Position numbers and translations under genes: made by a program
In this document: one piece after another, positions 1 through 6,081 of the stretch
How the letters are laid out: the number at the start of each line of letters is the position of its first letter
Numbering within the stretch: the stretch's first letter is position 1
Notes under the pieces: model-generated
Databases searched by the model: none
What the model was told of the DNA's origin: nothing
The model's input: the letters and a program-made list of their open reading frames with translations, nothing else
Source: JAIVGV01 sp035295985
GTDB lineage: Bacteria; Acidobacteriota; Blastocatellia; Pyrinomonadales; Pyrinomonadaceae
Assembly: GCA_035295985.1 (NCBI GenBank)
Contig: DATHBT010000259.1
Coordinates: 1-6,257 of the forward strand
Direction: 5' to 3'
Length of the DNA stretch: 6,257 nt

Positions 1-2
1 AG

Positions 3-428
3 AGCGGCTACATGTCCGTGGGCCTGCGCGCGGGCGCGCGCGAGTTCGCCGCCGCCGTCTCGTGCCGCCCGCGCGACTCGCTGCTGGAACTGATCACAGA
101 CTTGACCAAACTCGCGCGCGGCGAGATGGCTTCGGCCACAGTCCGCTGGAACTGCGAGCCGGACGAGCTGGATTTTCGTTTCCGTTCAGACGGCGGGCGG
201 CTGAGACTTATGGTCGTCCATTACGCGACGCACAGGCGCGTCGAGCCGTCGGGCGAGACGGTATTCGAGGCTGAGGGGACTCGCGCGGAAATTCTAGGGG
301 CGTTCCGCGCCGCGCTCGAAGAGCTGCGGGCCGACGCGGAGGTTGACGTGTTCGAGAGCAACTGGCGACGCAAGTTCCCGGAGCGGCAGTTGCGCGAGTT
401 CGTCAGGGCGGAAAAAGGCGGGGCGTGA
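3..428 (+). CDS. Uncharacterised protein, probably 5'-partial
   Basis: I do not recognise this family. The frame is open to the left edge (codons from base 3). The first Met codon, at base 12, has no convincing Shine-Dalgarno sequence before it, so the gene probably starts outside the window; a start at 12 would give 138 residues. Counting from that Met, the protein looks soluble, with no signal peptide or membrane segment. An alpha-helical stretch (about residues 20-36, DSLLELITDLTKLARG) is followed by a probable beta-rich part with alternating charged and hydrophobic residues (about 42-85, including RWNCEPDEL and RLRLMVV). A helix follows (about 92-108, ILGAFRAALEEL), then a basic, charged tail (WRRKFPERQLREF). 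Codon use matches the GC-rich surroundings, so I believe it is a real gene. It converges on the peptidase gene and its last bases overlap that gene's terminator hairpin. No function can be assigned. Confidence 0.6.
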   Translation, partial: SGYMSVGLRAGAREFAAAVSCRPRDSLLELITDLTKLARGEMASATVRWNCEPDELDFRFRSDGGRLRLMVVHYATHRRVEPSGETVFEAEGTRAEILGAFRAALEELRADAEVDVFESNWRRKFPERQLREFVRAEKGGA

Positions 429-450
429 CCCCGTAGAGCCGCGCCCCGCC
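412..450 (-). terminator. Intrinsic terminator of the S41 peptidase gene
   Basis: A perfect 9-bp inverted repeat, GGCGGGGCG (417-425) with CGCCCCGCC (442-450), extends by a G-U and a G-C pair to an 11-bp stem around a 12-nt loop. Read on the minus strand the stem is followed directly by TTTTT (bases 416-412), the classic rho-independent layout. It lies about 60 bases past the peptidase stop codon. On the plus strand there is no T tract after the stem, so it should act mainly on the minus-strand transcript. Its distal arm and T tract overlap the last codons of the convergent gene. Confidence 0.75.
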
Positions 451-508
451 CCTGTTCGGAGTTTTCGGACTTTCCCGCCGTCCTACTCCTCCGATTCTTC
501 AAGTACAA

Positions 509-1630
509 CTACTTCGACTTAGCCGTCTCGGCCTTCGCCTTGAGGTCGGCCAGCTCCTTCTCGACGCGGTCGATCTCGAACTGCACGTCCGCCTTCAGGT
601 CGGCGTCCTTGATGTTCGCGTGCTGTTTTTTGAGGGCCGCGAGGCGCGCGACGTGCAGGGCCTGATCGGCCGGCACCTCAACGTCGGGCTTGACGCCCGT
701 GCCCTCCCAGTTGGTCTTGGTGAGGGGGTTGATGGCGCGTCCGCGCGGGATGAACATGCCGAAGTGCTCGTGCAGGCGGGCCATGCCGCCGGGGTGCGCG
801 CCGCCGCCGGTCGTCTCGCCGACGATGGTCGCGCGCTTGAGGCTCTTCAGGTTGTAGGAGAACTCCTCCGCGCCGGAGAAGGTGCGGTTGCTCGTCAGGA
901 CGTACACGTCCTTGCCGAGGTAACGCTTGCCGGCGACTTCCTTGCGCGTCCAGAACTCTTCGGTGCGGTCGCCCTCGCGCCAGTAGAGGCTGTTGAGGTG
1001 GACGGGGTCGGGGCCGAACAGGTAGGAGGAGATGAGCGCCACCATGTCGGGCCGGCCGCCGCCGTTCCGGCGCAGGTCGATGATGAGCGCGTCGGTGTTG
1101 GCGACGAAGTTCATCGCGGCGGCCACGGTGTCGGCCCCCGCCTCCGGGTCGGTGAAGCCGCGGAACTCGATGTAGCCGATGTTTCCCGGCAGCCGTTCGA
1201 CCTTGGAGAAGCCGCTGTTCATCCAGGCCATCTCGCGGCGGTGTTGTTCGCGCTCCTCGGCCGTCGGCTCGCGCGGGCCGCCCTGCCGTTCGGGAATCGG
1301 CTGGTGCGAGTAGCGCACGCGCAGGTGCTTGTCCTTGCTGACCGCCTGTAGGTCGTTCGTCAGCTTCTCTGCGAACGCGCGGGCGCTGGTGATCTGATCG
1401 TACTCGCCCTTGGCGGCGCGGTCGCGCACGGCCTTCTCCATCGCCTGCGCCACGTCGGCGAAGACGTAGCCGTCGTTGAGCCGCTTGAGCGCGTTGTCGA
1501 TGACCTGCTTGCGCGTCGCGGCGTCGATGTTGAGGTCGGGCTGCTGCGGGCCGGGCTGCGCTGAGGCGAGCGCGTGCAGGCAGAGGAGCGAGATGGCCGC
1601 GAGGGCGGCAGCCGCTGACATTCTTTTCAT
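509..1630 (-). CDS. Secreted S41-family serine peptidase (tricorn/IRBP-like)
   Basis: The 373-residue product resembles S41 (C-terminal processing/tricorn-type) peptidases that act outside the cytoplasm. Residues 1-24 form a signal peptide: KR at the N terminus, a hydrophobic core, and ASA before Q25 as a signal peptidase I site. An N-terminal helical part (about 35-100) leads to DKHLRV with H102. The S41 core has GNIGYIEFRGF (149-159), DLRRNGGG (185-192), the nucleophile region TSNRTFSGAEEF with S252, GETTGGGAHP (271-280) and NWEGTGVKPDVEVP (307-320). No PDZ domain is evident. There is no lysine at the place expected for the CtpA Ser-Lys dyad, so I infer a tricorn-like set of H102, S252 and E309. 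The last 25 residues look like a charged helix or coiled coil. The start is supported by AAGGAGA at 1645-1639, 8 nt before the ATG. The gene follows the TetR gene on the same strand, separated by a repeat island. The substrate is unknown. Confidence 0.88.
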   Translation of the reverse strand: MKRMSAAAALAAISLLCLHALASAQPGPQQPDLNIDAATRKQVIDNALKRLNDGYVFADVAQAMEKAVRDRAAKGEYDQITSARAFAEKLTNDLQAVSKDKHLRVRYSHQPIPERQGGPREPTAEEREQHRREMAWMNSGFSKVERLPGNIGYIEFRGFTDPEAGADTVAAAMNFVANTDALIIDLRRNGGGRPDMVALISSYLFGPDPVHLNSLYWREGDRTEEFWTRKEVAGKRYLGKDVYVLTSNRTFSGAEEFSYNLKSLKRATIVGETTGGGAHPGGMARLHEHFGMFIPRGRAINPLTKTNWEGTGVKPDVEVPADQALHVARLAALKKQHANIKDADLKADVQFEIDRVEKELADLKAKAETAKSK

Positions 1631-1681
1631 CCGAAAAATCTCCTTGTCGAATCCGCCTCGGCGGGCGGGAAAAATTAAAAA

Positions 1682-1757
1682 CAGAGGTTAGAGGTCAGAG
1701 GTTAGAATTTGAGATTTCAGATTCTGGATTTGAGATTTATCTAACCTCTGACCTCTA
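1682..1757. repeat. AT-rich repeat island with 18-bp perfect inverted repeat
   Basis: TAGAGGTCAGAGGTTAGA (1689-1706) is exactly complementary to TCTAACCTCTGACCTCTA (1740-1757), giving an 18-bp stem with a 33-nt loop. The loop holds an 11-bp direct repeat, ATTTGAGATTT, at 1707-1717 and 1728-1738 (21-bp period). CAGAGGTTAG also occurs twice, at 1682-1691 and 1696-1705. The right arm supplies the stop codon of the TetR gene (TAG, minus strand, 1757-1755). On the minus strand the stem is followed 7 bases later by a T-rich run (1681-1670), so it could end TetR transcription. It looks like a dispersed intergenic repeat (REP- or MITE-like), but only one copy is visible and no target-site duplication is evident. 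Confidence 0.8.
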
Positions 1758-2360
1758 CTGCTTCTTGCTGAGCAGGCCGTGGAGGACGAGGTCTGCGACC
1801 TGTGTGGCGCGCTCCTTCACCTCGTCGCGCTCGCCGAGTTCGGCCGTGCTCAGGCCGTAGGGGAGCAGCGCGTTCGTGGCGTGGATGAGCGCGTAGGCGG
1901 TCGTCAGCGCGTCCGTGAACTCGAACTCGCCCGCGTCGCGCCCTTCGTTCAGGACTTCCGCGAAAATCTGCGCCTCCTCGTCGAAGTAGCGTCGGCGGCG
2001 CGCGAGCAGGCGGGGGCGCAGGGCGGCGAGCAGGTCGTCGAGGCTCTGCGTGTAGTGCTGGACGCTGTCGAAGCGGTAGAGGACGCGCGCGAGGAGCATG
2101 AGCCGCAGGCGTATGGCGGCGTCGGCGTCCGTGCGCGCGACGGCCCACAGGCGTTCTTTGAGGCGCTCGACGATGCGGTCAACGTGCGAGAGGACGACCT
2201 CCTCCTTGCTCGTAAAGTGCAGATAGACGGAGCCTTTGCCGATGCCGACCTCGCGCGCGATGTCCTCGACCGTCATCTTGCGGTAGCCGTAGCGCGAGAG
2301 CAGGCGGTCGGTCGCGTCAAGAATCGCCTCGCGCACCTCCTCACGCACCGCCGTCGCCAT
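1755..2360 (-). CDS. TetR/AcrR-family transcriptional regulator
   Basis: The 201-residue product has the usual TetR length and layout. The N-terminal DNA-binding domain is clear: helix 1 at about 5-23 (REEVREAILDATDRLLSR), YGYRKMTVEDIAREVGIGKGSVYLHFTSKEE at about 24-54 in which T30-F49 form the helix-turn-helix, and the hallmark YLHF at 46-49. The all-helical remainder (about 55-201) is the variable ligand-binding and dimerisation part, so the inducer cannot be read. I chose the ATG at 2360. The frame stays open far upstream, but that part is antisense to glyA, and the only other nearby ATG (2411) lies at the edge of a palindrome that probably overlaps the transcription start. The Shine-Dalgarno sequence is poor: AAGGA touches the ATG, and a G run lies 11 nt upstream. 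The gene is divergent from glyA and its stop codon is inside the repeat island. Confidence 0.92.
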   Translation of the reverse strand: MATAVREEVREAILDATDRLLSRYGYRKMTVEDIAREVGIGKGSVYLHFTSKEEVVLSHVDRIVERLKERLWAVARTDADAAIRLRLMLLARVLYRFDSVQHYTQSLDDLLAALRPRLLARRRRYFDEEAQIFAEVLNEGRDAGEFEFTDALTTAYALIHATNALLPYGLSTAELGERDEVKERATQVADLVLHGLLSKKQ

Positions 2361-2387
2361 TCCTTCAGTCGCCCCCTGTCTGACTTC

Positions 2388-2410
2388 TGACCGAAATCGG
2401 ATTCCGGTCA
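2388..2410. promoter_or_regulatory. Candidate TetR operator (23-bp palindrome)
   Basis: The arms TGACCGAAATC (2388-2398) and GATTCCGGTCA (2400-2410) around a central G are inverted copies with one mismatched pair out of eleven. Palindromes of this size just upstream of a divergent tetR-type gene are typical TetR-family binding sites. It begins 28 bases upstream of the TetR start codon. It adjoins TAATTA (2411-2416), which could be the -10 box of the TetR promoter, so a bound regulator would cover the start of its own transcript. Binding is inferred. Confidence 0.6.
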
Positions 2411-2416
2411 TAATTA
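2411..2416 (-). promoter_or_regulatory. Possible -10 box of the TetR gene
   Basis: TAATTA is the only AT-rich hexamer in the GC-rich stretch upstream of the TetR gene. It would place the transcription start near 2404, inside the palindrome, leaving a leader of about 44 nt. No good -35 box is seen at the right distance, so this is tentative. Confidence 0.35.
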
Positions 2417-2472
2417 CGTCGGCACGGGGCGGAAGTTCCGAAAGTTTCCGGGGGCCGCGACGGGCCGTTCGA

Positions 2473-2501
2473 TTGCGCGGGTTTTGGGCGTGAGGTAACA
2501 T
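2473..2501 (+). promoter_or_regulatory. Possible glyA promoter
   Basis: TTGCGC (2473-2478) and TAACAT (2496-2501) are separated by exactly 17 bases and match the sigma-70 consensus at 3/6 and 4/6 positions. Transcription would start near 2508, about 40 bases before the glyA ATG. The match is weak and is only supported by its spacing and location. Confidence 0.35.
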
Positions 2502-2549
2502 TCGGGCCGCCGAAACCCGCAAAAAATCGCCACGGACGAAGGAGAGACG

Positions 2550-3866
2550 ATGAACGACCGCCTTAGGAACGCGCCGCTCTCGGAAGTTGACCCGCTCATC
2601 TCGGAGGCCATCGACCGCGAGGTGGCGCGCCAGGCCGGCGGGCTGGAACTCATCGCCTCGGAGAACTTCGTCAGCGAGGCCGTGCTCGAAGCAATGGGGT
2701 CGGTCTTCACGAACAAGTACGCCGAGGGCTACCCGCGCAAACGCTACTACGGCGGCTGCGAGTTCGCAGACGTGGTCGAGCAGGCGGCGATCGATCGCGC
2801 CAAGGAGCTGTTCGGTGCGGAGCACGCCAACGTGCAGCCGCACTCGGGCGCGCAGGCCAACATGGCCGTCTATCTCGCCGCGATCTCTTACGGCGACACG
2901 ATCCTCGGCATGAACCTCTCGCACGGCGGCCACCTCACGCACGGCCACCCGATGAACTTCTCGGGCTTCACCTACAAGGTGGCCGACTACGGCGTCTCGC
3001 GCGAGACCGAGCGGATCGACTACGACGAACTGCAAAGGTTGGCCGAAGAACACCGCCCCAGGATGATCGTCTGCGGCGCTTCGGCCTACCCGCGCACGAT
3101 CAACTTCGAGCGCATCGGCGAGATCGCGCGAAGCGTCGGCGCGAAGGTGATGGCCGACATCGCGCACATCGCCGGCCCCGTCGCCGCCGGCCTCCACCCG
3201 TCGCCCGTCCCGCACGCCGACTTCGTCACGACGACCACGCACAAAACTCTGCGCGGCCCGCGCGGCGGCCTGATCATGTGTAAGGCTGGCGAGGAGAACG
3301 CGGTCGCGAAGGAGGTTGATCGCAAGGTCTTCCCCGGCGTGCAGGGCGGCCCGTTAGTTCACATCATCGCCGCCAAGGCGGTCGCCTTCCACGAGGCTTT
3401 GCAGGAGGATTTCAAAGACTACCAGCGCCGCGTGCTCGCGAACGCGAAGGCGCTCGCCGCGGAGTTGCAGTCGCACGGCCTGCGCATCGTCTCCGGCGGG
3501 ACGGACAATCATCTGCTTTTAGTTGACGTGTTCCTGGGTGGGAAGGGCATCACGGGTAAAGACGCCGAGAAGGCGCTCGACGCGGCCGGCATCACCGTCA
3601 ACAAGAACACGATCCCCTTCGACACCAACAAGCCCTTCGTCACCTCCGGCATCAGGCTAGGCACGCCCGCCCTCACCACGCGCGGCATGGGCGAGGACGA
3701 GATGCGTACGGTCGCGCGCCTCATCTCCGAGATCATCCACGACCCGCAGTCAGACGAGGTGAGACGCCGTGTGAAACTCGACGTGGCCGAACTCTCCTCG
3801 CGCTTCCCGCTCTACCCGAAGCGGCTGCGCCCGCTGCCCGAGGCCGAGGCGATGGGCGCGGACTAG
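2550..3866 (+). CDS. glyA: Serine hydroxymethyltransferase
   Basis: This cytoplasmic, PLP-dependent enzyme interconverts serine and glycine with transfer of a one-carbon unit to and from tetrahydrofolate, the main entry to one-carbon metabolism. The 438-residue product is slightly longer than the roughly 415-420 residues usual in bacteria, with a short extra C-terminal tail. Visible family signatures are LELIASENFVS (32-42), KYAEGYPRKRYYGG (56-69), NVQPHSGAQAN (94-104), LSHGGHLTHG (123-132), the cofactor-contacting D203 and H206 in MADIAHIAG, and the PLP-binding lysine K232 in TTTTHKTLRGPRGG. NKNTIPFD and SGIRLGTPALTTRG follow near the C terminus. All key residues are present, so it should be active. 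The start is supported by AAGGAG at 2539-2544, 5 nt before the ATG. It is divergent from the TetR gene and appears to be a single-gene unit bounded by its own promoter region and a terminator hairpin. Confidence 0.98.
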   Translation: MNDRLRNAPLSEVDPLISEAIDREVARQAGGLELIASENFVSEAVLEAMGSVFTNKYAEGYPRKRYYGGCEFADVVEQAAIDRAKELFGAEHANVQPHSGAQANMAVYLAAISYGDTILGMNLSHGGHLTHGHPMNFSGFTYKVADYGVSRETERIDYDELQRLAEEHRPRMIVCGASAYPRTINFERIGEIARSVGAKVMADIAHIAGPVAAGLHPSPVPHADFVTTTTHKTLRGPRGGLIMCKAGEENAVAKEVDRKVFPGVQGGPLVHIIAAKAVAFHEALQEDFKDYQRRVLANAKALAAELQSHGLRIVSGGTDNHLLLVDVFLGGKGITGKDAEKALDAAGITVNKNTIPFDTNKPFVTSGIRLGTPALTTRGMGEDEMRTVARLISEIIHDPQSDEVRRRVKLDVAELSSRFPLYPKRLRPLPEAEAMGAD

Positions 3867-3906
3867 ACGCGACGCAAGAGGAGAGGCGAAAGCGAGAGTT
3901 AGCGAA

Positions 3907-3951
3907 AAGACCCCGCGCAGACGCGAAAAGTTTGCGTCCGCGCGGGGTCTT
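3907..3951 (+). terminator. Large hairpin terminator after glyA
   Basis: The left arm, 3907-3924 (AAGACCCCGCGC then AGACGC), pairs with the right arm, 3934-3951 (GCGTCC then GCGCGGGGTCTT), with one mismatch in about 18 bp. The 9-nt loop, GAAAAGTTT, can pair further. It starts 40 bases after the glyA stop and precedes the next promoter. The tail on the plus strand has few T residues (TCTTCGCC), so it is not a perfect intrinsic terminator. On the minus strand the stem runs into TTTTCGC, so it may work in both directions. Confidence 0.65.
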
Positions 3952-3989
3952 CGCCCGTCAAACATCGCGGGCAAGCCGCCTCTTTTCTC

Positions 3990-3998
3990 TGTTATAAT
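3990..3998 (+). promoter_or_regulatory. Extended -10 promoter of the helicase gene
   Basis: TGTTATAAT (3990-3998) is a perfect TATAAT preceded by TGn, the extended -10 form that tolerates a poor -35 box, and no good -35 is seen 16-18 bases upstream. It lies in an AT-richer patch between the glyA hairpin and the helicase start. Transcription would begin near 4005, leaving about 55 bases of leader. Confidence 0.6.
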
Positions 3999-4059
3999 CA
4001 ACCTCTCGGCGGACGCGAGCGGGGCTTCTGAACCTCACAGGCTAAGGGCAGCTTTGTTT

Positions 4060-6033
4060 ATGGAAGAGATTTTCGGGCGCGGCGGCTTGCTCGCTCGCGC
4101 GCACCCAGACTACGAGTACCGGCCGGGCCAGATCGAGATGGCCGGAGCGGTCTTGCGCGCCTTCGAGGAGCGCCGCCACCTCGTCGTCGAGGCGGGCACG
4201 GGGACGGGGAAGACCCTGGCGTACCTCGTGCCGGCTATCGCGGCGGCGACGGCGCGCGGCGCGCGCGTCATCGTCTCGACGGGGACGAAGAACTTGCAGG
4301 AGCAGTTGATGGAGAAGGACATCCCCTTCCTCCAGCGCGTGCTCCCGAAGAAGTTTACGGCCGCCTACATGAAGGGGCGCGGCAATTACGCCTGCCTCCA
4401 ACGCATCAAGCGGGCCGAGACCTCGCCCATCCTCGAAGGACTCGACGACATAGACTACTTCGACGCGGTGCGCCGCTGGGCGCGCGACTCGCAGACGGGC
4501 GACCGCGCGGAACTCACAGAGCTTCCCGAAAACCTCTCCTTCTGGCGTCACGTTGACGCGCGCTCCGAGACTTGTCTGGGGCAGAAGTGCCCGGAGTACG
4601 ACCCCTGCTTCGTCACGCGCATGCGCCAACGCGCGCAGGACGCCGACATCGTCATCGTCAACCACCACCTCTTCTTCGCCGACCTCGCCCTGCGTGGGGG
4701 AAAGTATGGTCAAGTCATTCCAGACTACTCAGCGGTCATCTTCGACGAGGCACATCAGATTGAAGACGTGGCCGCCGAATACTTCGGAATGCAAGTGTCT
4801 AGTTATCAAATTGAAGACATAATTCGCGACCTGCAAACGCTGCCTATTACCGATTCAGACGCAAATAAGGAGTTATCCAGAGCTTCTGCCCGGGTGATGA
4901 AGTTGGCAGATCGCTTCTGGTCAGGTTTTCAGAGCATTAGGGCTGAAGAAGGACGGGCCTCGATCCCGCCCAATGCTTTCGCGCGTAAAAACTGGAATGG
5001 CGATAATGAAAAAACTCCACTAGGCGAAAGTTACGTCCTGCTTGATACCGCGTTGGAGAGGATGGAAACGATTATAGATGTGCTTAGGGATCAGCCACCT
5101 GAGGTTGAAAACTTCTTGGATCGGATTCGTTTATTGCGTTTCCATTTATTAGAAATCGTTGCCGGTGACAAATCGCAATTTGTCTATTGGATTGAGAAGC
5201 GCGGGCGGGGGACGTTCCTGCGCGCCTCGCCGATTGACGTTTCGACGCTCTTGCAGGACAAGCTCTTCGACCGCGTCGAGACGTGCGTGCTCACTTCGGC
5301 CACGCTCGCCAGCGCCGGCAGCTTCCGCTTCGTCCGGGAACGTCTGGGCCTCGACGAGGAGAAGACCGAGGAACTGATCGCGCCGGAGGCTTACGACTAC
5401 GGCCGGCAGGCCGTGCTGTACCTGCCCCCTCGTATGCCCGATCCGCGCTCCCCGCAGTTCGCCGAGGCCGCGGCAGACGAGGTGGTGCGGATTCTCGAAG
5501 TGACGCGAGGGCGCGCGTTCGTTCTTTCGACGAGCACTTCGGGGATGCGCGCCCTTTACGAACGTGTCGCGCCGCGCGTTGACTTCCCGTGTCTCGTGCA
5601 GGGCGACGCGTCGAAGTCGTACCTGTTGGAAAAGTTCCGCCAGACGCCGGGCGCGGTGCTGTTCGCCACGTCGAGCTTCTGGCAGGGCGTTGACGTGCGC
5701 GGCGAACAACTCTCGTGCGTCGTCATCGACAAGCTGCCGTTCGCCGTGCCGACCGACCCGGTGGTGGCCGCGCGGCAGCGTTTCATCGAGGACGCGGGCG
5801 GTTCGAGCTTTTACGAGTACAGCGTGCCACAGGCGATCATCACCCTGAAGCAGGGGCTGGGCCGCCTGATCCGCTCGGCGACGGATCGCGGCGTGCTCTC
5901 GATCCTCGACCCGCGGCTGCGCACGCAACCTTACGGCCGCCAGTTCTTAAAGAGCCTGCCGCCGTGCCGCACCACGTCCGACCTGGCGGAGGTCGCGCGG
6001 GTGTTTGAAACGGAAGAGGCGGCGGCGCGATAA
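4060..6033 (+). CDS. dinG: DinG/XPD-family ATP-dependent DNA helicase (Fe-S)
   Basis: This superfamily 2 helicase is of the DinG/Rad3/XPD type, expected to unwind DNA 5' to 3' and clear repair or R-loop structures in the cytoplasm. In the 657-residue product, YRPGQ with Q24 is the Q motif and AGTGTGKT (45-52) is Walker A. STGTKNLQEQL (73-83) is motif Ia. C112, C172, C177 and C183 are the four expected iron-sulfur ligands, NHHLFF (201-206) follows, and DEAH (229-232) is Walker B. After the Arch-like insertion come LTSATL (411-416, motif III), WQGVD (541-545, motif V) and QGLGRLIRS (598-606, motif VI). No exonuclease domain is fused at the N terminus, unlike some Firmicutes homologues. A TTG at 4054, 5 nt after AAGGG, is an alternative start in the same frame (two more residues); I prefer the ATG. 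The central third has much lower GC than the rest but the frame is intact. Family is certain; the exact subgroup name is less so. Confidence 0.93.
   Translation: MEEIFGRGGLLARAHPDYEYRPGQIEMAGAVLRAFEERRHLVVEAGTGTGKTLAYLVPAIAAATARGARVIVSTGTKNLQEQLMEKDIPFLQRVLPKKFTAAYMKGRGNYACLQRIKRAETSPILEGLDDIDYFDAVRRWARDSQTGDRAELTELPENLSFWRHVDARSETCLGQKCPEYDPCFVTRMRQRAQDADIVIVNHHLFFADLALRGGKYGQVIPDYSAVIFDEAHQIEDVAAEYFGMQVSSYQIEDIIRDLQTLPITDSDANKELSRASARVMKLADRFWSGFQSIRAEEGRASIPPNAFARKNWNGDNEKTPLGESYVLLDTALERMETIIDVLRDQPPEVENFLDRIRLLRFHLLEIVAGDKSQFVYWIEKRGRGTFLRASPIDVSTLLQDKLFDRVETCVLTSATLASAGSFRFVRERLGLDEEKTEELIAPEAYDYGRQAVLYLPPRMPDPRSPQFAEAAADEVVRILEVTRGRAFVLSTSTSGMRALYERVAPRVDFPCLVQGDASKSYLLEKFRQTPGAVLFATSSFWQGVDVRGEQLSCVVIDKLPFAVPTDPVVAARQRFIEDAGGSSFYEYSVPQAIITLKQGLGRLIRSATDRGVLSILDPRLRTQPYGRQFLKSLPPCRTTSDLAEVARVFETEEAAAR
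4700..5195 (+). other. Low-GC mosaic tract inside the helicase gene
   Basis: By hand count 4741-5160 is about 47% G+C (197 of 420), against 38/60 at 4621-4680 and 42/60 at 5281-5340. The line 5101-5160 is only 21/60. Within the tract leucine is often TTA or TTG and isoleucine sometimes ATA, while flanking codons favour CTC/CTG and ATC. Both edges are fairly sharp (near GGGGGAAAG at 4695-4703 and near GCGGGCGGGG at 5201-5210). It encodes roughly residues 214-379, from just before the DEAH box through the Arch-like region. The edges are approximate. Confidence 0.7.
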
Positions 6034-6066
6034 TCCGCCGGCAGGCCCTTGTCCCACACCCGCCCG

Positions 6067-6073
6067 AAGGAGG
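6067..6073 (+). promoter_or_regulatory. Strong ribosome binding site of the MbtH-like gene
   Basis: AAGGAGG is a perfect Shine-Dalgarno sequence 8 nt before the ATG at 6082 and 5 nt before an in-frame GTG at 6079. It rules against the later ATG at 6091 as the main start. Confidence 0.8.
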
Positions 6074-6081
6074 GAGCAGTG

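Noticed and set aside
1682..1757. CRISPR array or IS remnant
   Set aside because: There are only two copies of each short unit, no spacers of regular size, no transposase fragment and no target-site duplication.
2411..2549. Glycine, THF or SAH riboswitch in the glyA leader
   Set aside because: I found no conserved core of these classes, and the likely leader is only about 40 bases long; only a simple inverted repeat is present.
2361..3242. Upstream extension of the tetR frame on the minus strand, giving a 495-residue open frame
   Set aside because: It runs antisense through glyA, is rich in R/V/D/H as expected of a complement of GC-rich coding DNA, and adds nothing TetR-like before the helix-turn-helix domain.
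3989..4004. Possible LexA box CTGT-N8-ACCT over the helicase promoter
   Set aside because: Only the left half matches the E. coli consensus (right half should be ACAG), and LexA sites differ between phyla; not enough to call SOS control.
4553..4822. Frameshift or foreign gene inserted in the helicase at the GC change
   Set aside because: The frame reads without a break across the low-GC tract and keeps the DEAH box, so this is a composition change and not an inserted gene.
4042..5928. Long minus-strand open frames (4042-4713 and 5149-5928) opposite the helicase gene, and 620-1351 on the plus strand opposite the peptidase
   Set aside because: These are shadow frames from high-GC third positions; the opposite strand carries full, recognisable protein families over the same bases.
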